Of a stretch of DNA of 64,000 nucleotides, positions 18,626-27,926 are shown one piece after another. Source of the stretch: Geminocystis herdmanii PCC 6308 (GTDB lineage Bacteria; Cyanobacteriota; Cyanobacteriia; Cyanobacteriales; Cyanobacteriaceae); NCBI RefSeq assembly GCF_000332235.1, contig NZ_CM001775.1, positions 1,370,382 to 1,434,381 of the forward strand. Reading direction: 5' to 3'. The number at the start of each line of letters is the position of its first letter. Within the stretch, counting starts at the first letter, position 1. The translations under genes and the position numbers were made by a program. The notes beneath the pieces are model-generated. The model saw nothing but the letters and a program-made list of their open reading frames with translations. It was not told the origin of the DNA and did not search any database.

Positions 18626-18925
18626 ATGCCCACAATCACTTTTATCAACGAGAATAAAGACGCAGTAGCCGCCGATGGTGCAAATTTAAGGGAAAAAGCC
18701 TTACAAAATGGAGTTGATATTTATAAACTACGGGGAAAACTGATGAATTGTGGAGGCTATGGGCAATGCGCTACTTGTGTTGTTGAAATTGTTTCAGGCT
18801 TAGAGAATTTATCACCGAAAACCAATTTTGAGGAAAAGAAATTGCGTCGTAAACCCGAAAACTATCGTTTAGCTTGTCAAACTTTAGTCAATGGAGATAT
18901 AACTGTTAAGACTAAACCTGCATAA
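18626..18925 (+). CDS. [2Fe-2S] ferredoxin-like protein
   Basis: The 99-residue protein carries Cys42, Cys48, Cys51 and Cys84 in the order C-x5-C-x2-C-x32-C ([11 protein letters not shown] ... RLACQTL), which ligates a plant-type/adrenodoxin-like [2Fe-2S] cluster. The basic C-terminal half ([13 protein letters not shown]) is unlike the acidic photosynthetic PetF, so it is probably a specialised ferredoxin. GAGGAG lies about 10 bases upstream of ATG 18626. The next gene (Ccs1) is on the same strand about 110 bases away and a functional link is uncertain. Confidence 0.9.
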   Translation: MPTITFINENKDAVAADGANLREKALQNGVDIYKLRGKLMNCGGYGQCATCVVEIVSGLENLSPKTNFEEKKLRRKPENYRLACQTLVNGDITVKTKPA

Positions 18926-19038
18926 TGTCATCAGAAATGAGGATTTAGGAATTAGGTATAGAGAAATGATATGATGACATAAGTTAAAGATGTTATTTAA
19001 AACATTACTCATACTTTTTAATTCTTAATTTTTAATAC

Positions 19039-20379
19039 ATGAGTGTATCTAATTCTAGTCAAAATTTATCTTTTATTAATTATATAAATCTATTTTTTCG
19101 TAAGTTAGTAAGTACGATTGCCGATTTACGTTTAGCGATTATCTTATTATTAATCATTGCTCTTTTTAGTATCAGTGGCACGGTTATTGAACAAAATCAA
19201 CCCATTAATTATTATCAAGAAAACTATCCAGAAAATCCTGCTTTATTTGGTTTTTTAACATGGCAAGTACTACTTTCGATCGGACTTAATCATGTTTATA
19301 CCACATGGTGGTATTTAAGCATTTTAGTTCTTTTTGGAAGTAGTTTAATTGCCTGTACTTTTAGAAGACAATTACCTGCATTAAAAGCTACTCAAATATG
19401 GAAGTTTTATGATCAACCAAGACAGTTTAATAAACTGGTTTTAAGTGCAGAAATTACCGCCGAATCTTTAGGAAAAATTAATAGTATTTTAGGAGAAAGA
19501 GGCTATAAAGTTTATCAAAATGATAACTCATTATATGCCCAAAAAGGGATTAGTGGAAGAATAGGTCCGATCATTGTCCATGTAGGCATGATTGTGATCT
19601 TATTAGGAGCAATTTGGGGTGCTTTTACGGGATTTTTTGCCCAAGAAATGATCCAAAGTGGTCAAACTTTTACCATTCAAAATTTTTTAGAAGCGGGTAA
19701 ATTTACTAACTTAAATCATGCTCAATCTTTTGATGTTAAAGTGAATGATTTTTGGATAAAATACACTCCTGATGGCTCAGTAGATCAATTTTATTCTGAC
19801 TTATCAGTAGTTGATAAAAAAGGAGAAGAACTCGATCGAAAAACAATTTTTGTCAATCAACCGTTAAGATATAATGGCATCACTTTTTATCAAACAAATT
19901 GGAGTATTTCAGGGGTAAAAATTCAACTCAATAATAGTCCTATTTTTCAGTTACCTATGGCAGAATTAACTAACGAAAGAAAAGGACGTATTTGGGGTAC
20001 ATGGATTCCGACAAAACCTGATTTAAGTGAGGGAATCTCTTTAATTACTAAAGATTTACAAGGCACAATGTTTCTCTATGATATAGATGGTAAATTAATC
20101 AGTGCCGTACGTCCAAATATGCCTGTAGAGGTTAATGGCGTGACTCTGAAAATTTTAGAATTAATTGGCTCTACTGGTTTACAAATTAAAGCTGATCCGG
20201 GTGTACCATTAGTATATCTTGGTTTTGCCCTTTTAATGATCGGTGTGGTGATGAGTTATGTCTCATTTTCTCAAGTCTGGGCATTACAAGAGAACGATCG
20301 ATATTTTATCGGCGGTAAAACTAATCGAGCGTTGGTAGCTTTTGAGAAAGAAATGTATCAAATATTAGAAAAAATATGA
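19039..20379 (+). CDS. ccs1: Cytochrome c biogenesis protein Ccs1 (ResB/CcsB)
   Basis: The 446-residue membrane protein begins with [20 protein letters not shown], the ResB first helix, then a second helix pair ([21 protein letters not shown], about 92-112), a third ([22 protein letters not shown], about 175-197), a large lumenal domain (about 200-385) and a final helix ([16 protein letters not shown]). Ccs1 with CcsA forms the System II machinery that attaches haem to c-type cytochromes on the lumenal side of thylakoids (cytochrome f, c6, c550). CcsA is not in the window. Length and topology are typical. Confidence 0.92.
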   Translation: MSVSNSSQNLSFINYINLFFRKLVSTIADLRLAIILLLIIALFSISGTVIEQNQPINYYQENYPENPALFGFLTWQVLLSIGLNHVYTTWWYLSILVLFGSSLIACTFRRQLPALKATQIWKFYDQPRQFNKLVLSAEITAESLGKINSILGERGYKVYQNDNSLYAQKGISGRIGPIIVHVGMIVILLGAIWGAFTGFFAQEMIQSGQTFTIQNFLEAGKFTNLNHAQSFDVKVNDFWIKYTPDGSVDQFYSDLSVVDKKGEELDRKTIFVNQPLRYNGITFYQTNWSISGVKIQLNNSPIFQLPMAELTNERKGRIWGTWIPTKPDLSEGISLITKDLQGTMFLYDIDGKLISAVRPNMPVEVNGVTLKILELIGSTGLQIKADPGVPLVYLGFALLMIGVVMSYVSFSQVWALQENDRYFIGGKTNRALVAFEKEMYQILEKI

Positions 20380-20439
20380 GTAAGAATTGAAAATGAAGAA
20401 TGGAGAGTTAATTATCCACATTATTAAGTTATTAAAATT

Positions 20440-20778
20440 ATGAATATTTCCAGTATTAATGTAGAAGAATTAGCGGTTATTTTAGCAGAAGAAAACCACG
20501 ATATACAATTAATTGATGTGAGGGAAGAAACAGAAGCAAACATTGCTTTTTTACCTTCTTTTAAGTTATTGCCTTTGAGTCAATATGAGCAGTGGGGGAA
20601 ACAAATTAAAACGATGTTTAACCCTGATTTAGAAACTATTGTTTTATGTCATCATGGTATTCGATCGGCTAATATGTGTCAATGGTTAGTCAGTCAGGGA
20701 TTTAGTCAAGTAAAAAATGTTTCTGGTGGTATCGATGCCTATGCCATTTATGTTGATTCTTCTATTCCTCGCTATTAG
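20440..20778 (+). CDS. Rhodanese-like domain protein
   Basis: A 112-residue single rhodanese domain with LIDVREETEANIAFL at the start and the active-site loop IVLCHHGIRSANMC, catalytic Cys70. Such proteins carry a persulfide sulfur. The loop length (CHHGIR) resembles GlpE/ThiI-type single-domain sulfurtransferases. It follows Ccs1 by 60 bases on the same strand, so co-transcription is possible and a role in thiol or sulfur chemistry near cytochrome maturation is conceivable but unproven. Confidence 0.88.
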   Translation: MNISSINVEELAVILAEENHDIQLIDVREETEANIAFLPSFKLLPLSQYEQWGKQIKTMFNPDLETIVLCHHGIRSANMCQWLVSQGFSQVKNVSGGIDAYAIYVDSSIPRY

Positions 20779-20796
20779 ACATCAACCATCTTTTCG

Positions 20797-20824
20797 ATAG
20801 AGACGTAAAATTTTACGTCTTTAC
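20797..20824. repeat. GTAGAGACG-type palindromic repeat
   Basis: AGAGACGTAAAA facing TTTTACGTCT, nearly perfect. It lies between the convergent rhodanese and ArsR genes, where the hairpin may end both transcripts. Confidence 0.65.
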
Positions 20825-20831
20825 AAATACT

Positions 20832-21164
20832 TCACTCTTGACAAATACGAGGAGGCAGAGTGACGATCGATCGTCTAAACTGAGATAAATATTGTTCTAA
20901 TGCCACCATATTAGCTAAATTCAAACTATAGTAAGTCCATTTACCTTGCTGACGAGTATTAACTAAATTCGCCTCCCGTAAAGTTTTGAGGTGAAAAGAT
21001 AACTTCGACTGAGGAATATCTAAAATTTCGGTAAGTTCACATACACATAACTCACGATTACTTAATAACTCCAATACCTCCATTCTCAAACTATCAGATA
21101 AAGCCTGAAATCCCTTAACAAAACTTTCTTGACTATTAATTTCTGTGAAAACCATACATAACAT
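20832..21164 (-). CDS. ArsR family repressor with arsenite-type Cys pair
   Basis: The 110-residue winged-helix protein contains RELCVCELTEILDIPQSKLS. Cys40 and Cys42 sit at the ELCVCDL position that binds arsenite or antimonite in classical ArsR. The recognition helix is SKLSFHLKTLREANLV, followed by a wing with QGKWTYYSLN. The likely role is a repressor released by a thiophilic metalloid. It diverges from an MFS transporter at 21333, so that gene is the prime target. The start could also be Met4. The ligand assignment rests on motif only. Confidence 0.85.
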   Translation of the reverse strand: MLCMVFTEINSQESFVKGFQALSDSLRMEVLELLSNRELCVCELTEILDIPQSKLSFHLKTLREANLVNTRQQGKWTYYSLNLANMVALEQYLSQFRRSIVTLPPRICQE

Positions 21165-21190
21165 AAATAGACGATAAACAAAAAAGGTTC

Positions 21191-21213
21191 GTAGTTAATG
21201 GCTTTAGCCATTT
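21191..21213. repeat. Small palindrome between arsR and the MFS gene
   Basis: AATGGCTTTAGCCATT with flanking GTAG. It belongs to the same loose family as the AGGGCT/AGCCCT palindromes at 48305-48326. Being in the divergent promoter region it could also serve as a repressor site, but no second half-site pattern supports this. Confidence 0.45.
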
Positions 21214-21332
21214 TTCTATCATTACCTATCCTAATTACATTAACATTGAGACACCATAAGAAGCTAAAAGCCGAAGAAAATATCTACAATAGAATATAAA
21301 GTTTTGTAACAATTAAAAATTTCCATCACATC

Positions 21333-22700
21333 GTGAATTTTCTAAAAACCTTTCAAAGTATAGAAAAAAGTAAGTTAATCAATTTAGTCATCTTGTTTTT
21401 TTGTGCCTTATGTTTCTGGACAAGCATAACCTGTTTATTACCAGTTTTACCTGCCTATATTCAAGATATTGGCGCAACGGCGAAACAAGTAGGCTATGTT
21501 ATGGGATGTTTTGCCATTGGCTTATTGTTATCGAGGGTGTGGTTAGGAAAATTAGCTGATGAAGGATTAACCAAGTTAATCCAAGGTATCAAGATAAATT
21601 CTCAGATAACTAATTTTTTGAGCCGATTTTTACGTCAATTTATCGGTAAATTAGTTGATTATCCTAGTCGTAAAATAGTAATTATTATAGGTACTTTAGT
21701 GGCAACTCTTGCACCCATGGGTTATTTATTCTTCGATTCCATTCCGCAATTGATGGTTATTCGTGCCTTTCATGGTGTCAGTATTGCCGCTTTTACCACG
21801 GGTTACAGCGCTTTAGTGGTGGATTTGTCTCCCCCCAAGCAAAGGGGAGAATTGATTGGTTATATGAGCCTTGCAGTGCCTGTGGGTATGGCTTTTGGAC
21901 CTGCTGTCGGTGGTTTCTTACAGGAAGCAACTAGCTATCAAGTTTTGTTTTCTGTATCCGCATTGTGTGGCATTTTAGCATTAATTTCAGCGATACAAAT
22001 TCGGGAATTTGACTCTTTGAAGAAAAAACAAAACGACATTACTAATCTAAAATATCATAAACTTGATGGAGTCAATGATCGAACTTTTAAAGAAATTATT
22101 TTTAATGCTTCCTTTCTAGTTCCCACGATTATCTTATTACTCATCGGCACTTTATTCGGTGCATTAGTAACATTTTTACCTCTTTATTTAAGAGAAACAG
22201 GTATTCAATTTAATGTCGGTTTATTTTATACTGTCGCTGCGATCGCATCTTTTATCGTCAGATTTATTTCAGGTAGTTCATCTGATAAATATGGTAGAGG
22301 AATTTTTATAACTATTAGCATCTTTTGTTATATATTGTCCATGATTTTATTAACTTTTGCCCATAGTGGCGGTATGTTATTATTATCCGCCTTATCCGAA
22401 GGCATGGGGGCGGGGATGTTAGTACCGATTATTCTAGCATTAATATCCGATCGATGTCACCCCACAGAAAGAGGAAAGGTATTTGCTATCTGTGTGAGTG
22501 GTTTTGATGTGGGAGTAGCATTAGGAGGACCTGTTTTAGGCAGTTTATTGCTAGACTTTGGTTATCGTTTTCTGTTTGGTGTGACAGTGATAATGGCAAT
22601 TTTGGCGTTAATAGTTTTTATGGGTTTTTCTAATAAAAATATCTCTAATTCATGGCGTTTTGCTTTCGGTTACGCACGAGATTTATATGCGATTAAATAA
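21333..22700 (+). CDS. Major facilitator superfamily transporter
   Basis: The 455-residue protein has about 12 membrane helices. The MFS motif-A-like loop after helix 2 (LLSRVWLGKLADEG) is interrupted by an extra segment of about 30 residues (LTKLIQGIKINSQITNFLSR), after which GKLVDYPSRKIVIIIG gives a second motif-A-like stretch. The C-terminal half repeats the pattern at SGSSSDKYGRGIF. The start used is GTG 21333; no ATG lies nearby in frame. It diverges from the ArsR repressor, suggesting metalloid- or thiol-stress-induced efflux (inference). It does not resemble ArsB or Acr3. Confidence 0.82.
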   Translation: MNFLKTFQSIEKSKLINLVILFFCALCFWTSITCLLPVLPAYIQDIGATAKQVGYVMGCFAIGLLLSRVWLGKLADEGLTKLIQGIKINSQITNFLSRFLRQFIGKLVDYPSRKIVIIIGTLVATLAPMGYLFFDSIPQLMVIRAFHGVSIAAFTTGYSALVVDLSPPKQRGELIGYMSLAVPVGMAFGPAVGGFLQEATSYQVLFSVSALCGILALISAIQIREFDSLKKKQNDITNLKYHKLDGVNDRTFKEIIFNASFLVPTIILLLIGTLFGALVTFLPLYLRETGIQFNVGLFYTVAAIASFIVRFISGSSSDKYGRGIFITISIFCYILSMILLTFAHSGGMLLLSALSEGMGAGMLVPIILALISDRCHPTERGKVFAICVSGFDVGVALGGPVLGSLLLDFGYRFLFGVTVIMAILALIVFMGFSNKNISNSWRFAFGYARDLYAIK

Positions 22701-22710
22701 GAAATGGAGA

Positions 22711-23871
22711 TTAGACTTCAATTAACTTAACAACATTATCCTCATTATGAGCCAAATAATAAGCAAAATGTCTCGCTAAAGGCGGTACAAACACAAATGG
22801 ACTGGTAAACCCCGAAAATATCGATAATCCTTCGATTTGCTCCAGTTTTCGCACCTGAAAAGCTTTTCCTTGAGTGAATGCTACCTGACAATTATGCCAT
22901 GTACCTTGTAGTTGTGACAGTACAGGTAAAACTTGCTCGATCGAGCTACGAATTCTTGCCTCACTAGCTCTAGCATCGATTTTAACATCAATATTTGTAA
23001 TAATTTGACTGATTTGACCTAAACAAAAACTACCGTCTAAAAATTGTATTGCCCCTGCTTCTAGCACATCTCCTTGTAGTGTATTATTCGGATGCTCCCA
23101 ATTGTCAATATCCAGTTGTTTTTCTGTGTCAAGGCGTTTTGTGGTGCAAGGCATTACTAAAGTTCTCAATTTAATCTCCGAAGGAGGAGTTTTAATTAAC
23201 TGAGCATGACTGAAATAAATCGGGAAATTTATCCCTAAATTCTGTAAAATTTGACGGGAAAATCCTCCAGCACAAACAATTACTTGATCAGCTAAATAAC
23301 AATTATTTTTAGTAGTTACTCCTTGAATTTTATCAGCTTTTTTATCAATAGATATTACTAACTCATTTTCGATTTTTCCTCCTAGTTTTAAGAAGGCTTT
23401 TTTATAGGCTAAAATTAGTTTTTCTGGGTTAACATGACCTTGAGGAAATAGTAATGAACCTTCGATCGAGCTTTGATTAATTAAGGGTTCTAAGGCGACA
23501 GTTTCAGCGGAATCTAAAAATTTTGGTTTAATATTAAAACTTTGATAATTATTAAAAGTTTCTCTAGGATTTTGATTTTTATCGATCGTAAATAATAAAT
23601 CAATTTCCCTAAACTCAGTATCTGCGTCTAATTCTTCACTCAATTGACGATGAATATTAATACCTTCATCACATAATTGATTTGTTAAATTATCCGTGCC
23701 ACACCAATAGGCAATTCCACCATAACTATAAACCGTTGCATTATTAAAAATAGCATCTTTTTCTAATAACAAAACCTTAAAATTTTGCTTCACTAATTCA
23801 TAGGCTAAAGCTGAACCAGTTAAGCCACCGCCCAGAATAATAATGTCAGATACTAATTTAATTTGACTCAT
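22711..23871 (-). CDS. FAD-dependent oxidoreductase (DAO family)
   Basis: The 386-residue protein begins with the dinucleotide-binding motif IIILGGGLTGSALAYELV (GxGxxG about 13-18) and has the DAO-family second FAD segment VIVCAGGFSRQIL (about 198). These enzymes oxidise amino acids or amines (glycine oxidase, D-amino-acid dehydrogenase, sarcosine oxidase). Specificity cannot be told from sequence. It converges on the MFS gene with a 10-base gap. Confidence 0.82.
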   Translation of the reverse strand: MSQIKLVSDIIILGGGLTGSALAYELVKQNFKVLLLEKDAIFNNATVYSYGGIAYWCGTDNLTNQLCDEGINIHRQLSEELDADTEFREIDLLFTIDKNQNPRETFNNYQSFNIKPKFLDSAETVALEPLINQSSIEGSLLFPQGHVNPEKLILAYKKAFLKLGGKIENELVISIDKKADKIQGVTTKNNCYLADQVIVCAGGFSRQILQNLGINFPIYFSHAQLIKTPPSEIKLRTLVMPCTTKRLDTEKQLDIDNWEHPNNTLQGDVLEAGAIQFLDGSFCLGQISQIITNIDVKIDARASEARIRSSIEQVLPVLSQLQGTWHNCQVAFTQGKAFQVRKLEQIEGLSIFSGFTSPFVFVPPLARHFAYYLAHNEDNVVKLIEV

Positions 23872-23921
23872 ATTAACCTATACTGTCCATGAAATTATGA
23901 TCAATTATCACTATATCAGAA

Positions 23922-24704
23922 TTACCCAAAAATTAATAGTAATAATAAAAAACTATAACCGCCAACAGCTTCCATGATATATCGCCAATTTTTCTGATAA
24001 CGTCGAGAATGCCATGTGCGTAATTCTCCATTAAATCCCCTCGATTTTAACCCTAATGATATTTGTCGATAATTCTCTAATGTTTTCGTTAGTAATTGTG
24101 CGATCGCCAAACTCAAACTATAAATTCCCCTACGCCAATTAAGATAACCAAAACGGGATTTTTGAGCGGTGATTAATTCGGAAGCAGTAACAGTTAATAC
24201 AAAAATAAAACGATACATCAACAATAATAAATCCGTTAACAAGGAAGGACATTTACACCGTTGTAAAACAGCGATAACTTCTCCAAAGGGTATAGTTAAC
24301 AGAATGAAATACATACATGAGGTTAAACACCACGATCGAGCTAAAATTGTTAATCCTTGTGTAATACCCTGCCAACTTAGATAAATAAAAAAGTTACCTA
24401 AAGGCACTCCCCAAATCATATCTTCGGTAAAATTAGGCAAAGAAGCCCTAACACCGAGAATTAATGCGGGTAAACTGATAAACCAAAAACCGAAGGGAAT
24501 CGCCAATAGTTGACTATAGACAACAAAAGGAATCCCCCCATAAACCACTATCCATAATATTAACCAAACACTTATCAAAATTTGAATAGATATAGGAGAC
24601 AAATACCCTAAAATAAATAATGATAGGGCAAATATTAGTTTATGTTCTGGGGGGATCGATCGTAATTTATTCCCATAGGCTAAAGAATCAATTTGATGGT
24701 GCAT
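23922..24704 (-). CDS. cbiQ: ECF transporter T component (CbiQ-like)
   Basis: The 260-residue membrane protein has five to six helices and the T-component signature in the cytoplasmic loop: SRFGYLN about residue 178 and SLGLKSRGFNGE about residue 218, the second Ala/Ser-Arg-Gly motif that couples to the ATPases. MHHQIDSLAYGNKL at the N-terminus is typical of CbiQ. It would work with CbiM/CbiN and CbiO to import cobalt (or nickel); none of these are adjacent in the window. The gene stands alone on the minus strand with no cobalamin riboswitch seen upstream. Confidence 0.82.
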   Translation of the reverse strand: MHHQIDSLAYGNKLRSIPPEHKLIFALSLFILGYLSPISIQILISVWLILWIVVYGGIPFVVYSQLLAIPFGFWFISLPALILGVRASLPNFTEDMIWGVPLGNFFIYLSWQGITQGLTILARSWCLTSCMYFILLTIPFGEVIAVLQRCKCPSLLTDLLLLMYRFIFVLTVTASELITAQKSRFGYLNWRRGIYSLSLAIAQLLTKTLENYRQISLGLKSRGFNGELRTWHSRRYQKNWRYIMEAVGGYSFLLLLLIFG

Positions 24705-25026
24705 TCATGATGTATTAAGTGTTAGACAATAAAAAGGGTATTAATATATAATCTACCGTGTAATTCATTATACCCCTAATAAATGGAATTATCAACATAA
24801 AATTCTTTGAATTTAACAATTTTTATTTAGCCTAGCACCCTTCAAACCTTTTATCAGAATGGGAGCAAGAATACCCTATCCTTCTTTAAGGTAGGGATGA
24901 ATTGCGACCAACGAAAAGAAACGCCCGATAGGGCATCCTTAAAAAAAAAATAGTGGCGATTCACAAAAGTTGCCACTATAATGAAAAATAATATAAAATT
25001 CTGAATTAATCAGAAAAAAGATAATA
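24705..25026 (+). other. Structured intergenic region upstream of tnpB
   Basis: 322 bases without an ORF. It contains the palindrome copy at 24757-24774, a hairpin at 24873-24897 (CCCTATCCTT/AAGGTAGGG) followed by GATGAATTGCGACC, a GCCCGATAGGGC hairpin near 24923-24934, an A-run, and TAGTGGC/GCCACTA at 24951-24978. The first hairpin and its flank look like the right end of a cyanobacterial TnpB element, so this may be a relic end or the folded left end of the TnpB element that follows. Confidence 0.5.
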
Positions 25027-26487
25027 ATGATCGTAACTCATAAGTACAAACTTAAGCCATCGGAATCCCAAGAGAAAATAATGCTTAACTGGATTTCGAT
25101 GCTTAGAAGCAATTATAACTATTGCTTGAGGCATAGGATAGAAGCCTATGAGGAGGTCAAAGTTCTACGACTAGGCGAATACTGTGACTTGAAATCGAGA
25201 GCTTCGTGCACTCCATTGACTTGCTCTGTGTTCAAAAACTCTAACTTAGGTGAACCCTTTAAAAATAATGGGAAAAAGCGAAATGCTTATGAACAGCAAT
25301 CTTCAGAATTACCTAGTCTAAAGAAGTCTCATCCTTGGTACAAAACTATTCACTCTACGGTATTACAACAAAATCTTAGACGATTAGATAAGGCGTTTCA
25401 AAATTTCTTTGATGGTGGTAAAGGTTATCCTAAGTTCAAAAAACGCCATCAGTTTAAGAGTTTCAGCTATCCGCCAAATCAGGTGAAAGTAGAAGGAGAC
25501 AAAATCTATCTGCCTTCTATCGGTTGGATGAGGATGCACCTATCACGTCCGTTGAAAGAAGGGTTTGAAATGAGAAGTGTTACTATCAGACAAAAAGCCG
25601 ATGGTTTCTATGTGGCGATTCAGTTAGAAGATAAGACTATACCTCAAACACAACCTATTGAATTGACTCAGGTTAAAGCGGTTGTAGGGGTTGATTGTGG
25701 GGCAAGACCTCATAAATTATTGGCGTTGTCTAATGGAGAAAATATCCCTAATCCTGAATTTGAAAAACGATTAGCGAAAAGAAAAACCCTTAGACAACGT
25801 AGAGCTAGTCGCAAAAGACGTGGTTCAAATAATCAACGTCAAGCCTTTAGATCATTAGCACGATTAGATCAAAAAATAGTAAATCAACGGGAGGATTACC
25901 AGTGGAAAGTTGCTCACAAGTTAAATTGTATCGCAGACGTAATAGTAATGGAAGACTTAAACATTCAAGGGATGATCCGTAAATGTAAGCCGAAACAGGA
26001 TGAAAACGGACATTTCCTGAAAAATGGTCAATCAGCCAAAAAAGCTCTAAACCGCTTAATTAGAGATTGCTCTTGGGGTGAACTTAAGAATAAAATTCGT
26101 CAGGTAGCTGAAAAGTTTGGACGAATTTTCCTAGAAGTTAATCCTCAGTATAGCTCTCAAACCTGTTCCCATTGTGGTTTTAAGGACAAAAAAAATAGAC
26201 ATAAGGAAAGTTTCTTATGTCTAAATTGTGGTACTCTCGCCGATGCCGATACTAATGCTAGTATTACGTTAGCTAAAAGGGGTATAGAAAAACTTGGCAT
26301 TAGTTTAAATGCTCTACTGGGGGTCACTCAGGAAGTTACGGGTACATCTGAATCAACAGATGCGAGAAATCGGGATATATCAGGGGCGTTAGTTTCTGAG
26401 CCTACCAACCCTCTACAACTTTCGTTGTTTGAGTGGATGTGCGGTCCAAGTAATTGGCTGTTAGAATCCCCATCTTTTACGAAGTAA
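25027..26487 (+). CDS. tnpB: TnpB-type RNA-guided nuclease (IS200/IS605 superfamily), no TnpA
   Basis: The 486-residue protein has the N-terminal IS1341-type domain (MIVTHKYKLKPSESQ), a central OrfB domain, and a RuvC-like nuclease with the three acidic residues in place: Asp223 (VVGVDCG), Glu309 (IVMEDLNIQGM) and Asp408 (DADTNAS). The zinc ribbon is Cys380, Cys383, Cys398, Cys401. TnpB proteins cut DNA guided by an omega RNA made from the transposon right end. There is no TnpA transposase gene, so the element would need a helper or be domesticated. It is longer than typical TnpB because of an insertion at about 45-95 and a C-terminal extension ending in SNWLLESPSFTK. Confidence 0.92.
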   Translation: MIVTHKYKLKPSESQEKIMLNWISMLRSNYNYCLRHRIEAYEEVKVLRLGEYCDLKSRASCTPLTCSVFKNSNLGEPFKNNGKKRNAYEQQSSELPSLKKSHPWYKTIHSTVLQQNLRRLDKAFQNFFDGGKGYPKFKKRHQFKSFSYPPNQVKVEGDKIYLPSIGWMRMHLSRPLKEGFEMRSVTIRQKADGFYVAIQLEDKTIPQTQPIELTQVKAVVGVDCGARPHKLLALSNGENIPNPEFEKRLAKRKTLRQRRASRKRRGSNNQRQAFRSLARLDQKIVNQREDYQWKVAHKLNCIADVIVMEDLNIQGMIRKCKPKQDENGHFLKNGQSAKKALNRLIRDCSWGELKNKIRQVAEKFGRIFLEVNPQYSSQTCSHCGFKDKKNRHKESFLCLNCGTLADADTNASITLAKRGIEKLGISLNALLGVTQEVTGTSESTDARNRDISGALVSEPTNPLQLSLFEWMCGPSNWLLESPSFTK

Positions 26488-26503
26488 GGTGAGGTTCTTC
26501 AAC
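26380..26503 (+). ncRNA. Candidate omega RNA / right end of the TnpB element
   Basis: By analogy with ISDra2, the TnpB guide RNA scaffold comes from the 3' part of tnpB and the right end. Here an imperfect hairpin (GAATCCCCATC ... GGTGAGGTTC) spans about 26464-26496 and the element plausibly ends at TTCAAC (26498-26503). The guide would then be the bases starting at 26504 (ATACTAAATCAG). The 5' limit is a guess. Confidence 0.4.
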
Positions 26504-26544
26504 ATACTAAATCAGTTTATTTTGCGTAACGTTCGTTATTAATT

Positions 26545-27564
26545 ATGTCAACCCAAGAAGTTTTATTAGGAAAATCTTTACCAGAGTTAACCGACTGGAT
26601 TACACAACAAGGACAACCAGCTTATCGAGGAAAACAGCTTTATCAGTGGTTATACGAAAAAGGAGCTAATTCTTGGGAGGAAATGACAGTTTTTCCCAAA
26701 AAATGGCGAGAAACTCAAGAAAATAATGTTATAGGTCGATCGAGCATCCATCATTATAGTACAGCACCCGATGAAACTCGTAAATATCTGTTAAAGTTAG
26801 CCGATGGTTTAATTATCGAAACCGTAGGCATCCCCAGCAGTAAAAGATTAACGGTGTGTGTATCTTCTCAAGTGGGTTGCATCATGGGTTGTGATTTTTG
26901 TGCCACAGGCAAAGGCGGATTTACTCGTAACCTTAAAGCCCATGAAATTATTGATCAAATTTTGACAGTACAAAAAGATTTTGATGAAAGGGTGTCTAAT
27001 GTGGTATTTATGGGTATGGGTGAACCTTTATTAAACCTCCCCGAAGTCATAAAAGCGGTAAAATCCATCAATGAAGATATAGGTATTGGGCAACGATCGA
27101 TTACAATATCCACCGTAGGATTACCGCAAAAAATTCTCGAATTAGCCCAACATCAGCTACAAATAACCTTTGCAGTCAGTATTCACGCCTCAAATCAAGA
27201 AGTAAGAGAAAAACTCATCCCTAGCGCCAATCATTACCCCCTCTCACAACTATTAAAAGAATGTCGAGAATATGTCAAAATCACAGGAAGAAGAGTAACC
27301 TTTGAATATATTTTATTAGCAGAAGTTAACGATTTACCTCACCATGCCAAAGAATTAGCCCAACATTTACGAGGATTTCAAACTCATGTGAATCTTATCC
27401 CCTATAATCCTATCTCTGAAGTGGACTATCAACGCCCTTCTAAAGAAAGAATTAACGACTTTTTCAATCAATTAAAACAAGAAAATATCGCCGTCAGTGT
27501 GCGTTATTCTCGTGGTTTAGAAGCTGATGCCGCCTGTGGGCAATTACGAGCAACCATTAATTAG
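26545..27564 (+). CDS. rlmN: 23S rRNA/tRNA adenine C2-methyltransferase RlmN
   Basis: A 339-residue radical SAM enzyme with Cys112, Cys116 and Cys119 ([12 protein letters not shown]) for the [4Fe-4S] cluster, VFMGMGEPL, and Cys331 near the C-terminus (ADAACGQLR), the cysteine that forms the protein-RNA adduct. RlmN methylates C2 of A2503 in 23S rRNA and A37 in some tRNAs. All catalytic residues are present. It begins 41 bases past the presumed TnpB element end. Confidence 0.96.
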   Translation: MSTQEVLLGKSLPELTDWITQQGQPAYRGKQLYQWLYEKGANSWEEMTVFPKKWRETQENNVIGRSSIHHYSTAPDETRKYLLKLADGLIIETVGIPSSKRLTVCVSSQVGCIMGCDFCATGKGGFTRNLKAHEIIDQILTVQKDFDERVSNVVFMGMGEPLLNLPEVIKAVKSINEDIGIGQRSITISTVGLPQKILELAQHQLQITFAVSIHASNQEVREKLIPSANHYPLSQLLKECREYVKITGRRVTFEYILLAEVNDLPHHAKELAQHLRGFQTHVNLIPYNPISEVDYQRPSKERINDFFNQLKQENIAVSVRYSRGLEADAACGQLRATIN

Positions 27565-27632
27565 ACTTCTGGGAAAAATTAAATTTTTAATGGCTCAAAC
27601 TATTGTAGAGACGTAAAATTTTATGTCTCTAC
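27562..27632. repeat. Composite intergenic repeat with GTAGAGACG palindrome
   Basis: It starts with TTAGACTTCTGGGAAAAATT at the rlmN stop codon and ends with the near-perfect palindrome GTAGAGACGTAAAA / TTTTATGTCTCTAC (27605-27632). The same two modules occur together at 41431-41502. Bases 27594-27619 also match the 3' end of menE exactly. Confidence 0.75.
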
Positions 27633-27641
27633 CTAAAATAT

Positions 27642-27837
27642 ACCTCAGTTCGACATAAAGAAAATGATGAAAACTAGACAGGTGGACAAGTGGACAAGTG
27701 GACAGGGAGAAAAATTCTCAATATTTGATGTACTTTTGAGAGAATTTTATTCATTCATCAGAAATACAATCTTCCTGTCTTCCTGTCTTCGGAGTCTTCC
27801 AAGTCAGCCCTCACCTATTTTTATATCGAACTCAGGT
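27642..27837. mobile_element. MITE-like element, copy 1 (196 bp)
   Basis: The ends are ACCTCAGTTCGACATAAAG and, reversed, ACCTGAGTTCGATATAAA. Inside are short tandem units (GTGGACAA) on the left and CCTGTCTT on the right that are roughly complementary, so the whole can fold into a long hairpin. It is about the same length and layout as copy 2 at 48815-49008. No target duplication is visible here. The small ORF inside (MMKTRQVDKWTSGQ) is shared by both copies but has no protein-like features. Confidence 0.8.
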
Positions 27838-27926
27838 GATGTCTATTAGATACGTTCAAAAATTTAATTCTACCTATGGAAAAATTGATAAAATAACGGA
27901 TAAACCCTGTAGAGTTGAATAATAAT

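Noticed and set aside
24705-25026. Cobalamin riboswitch upstream of cbiQ
   Set aside because: No B12-box-like conserved segment is seen on the minus strand, and the hairpins present look transposon-related.
27664-27849. Small ORF MMKTRQVDKWTSGQ..., repeated at about 48836-49010
   Set aside because: It lies inside both copies of the MITE-like element, is built from tandem DNA units and diverges after about 20 residues through frame changes.
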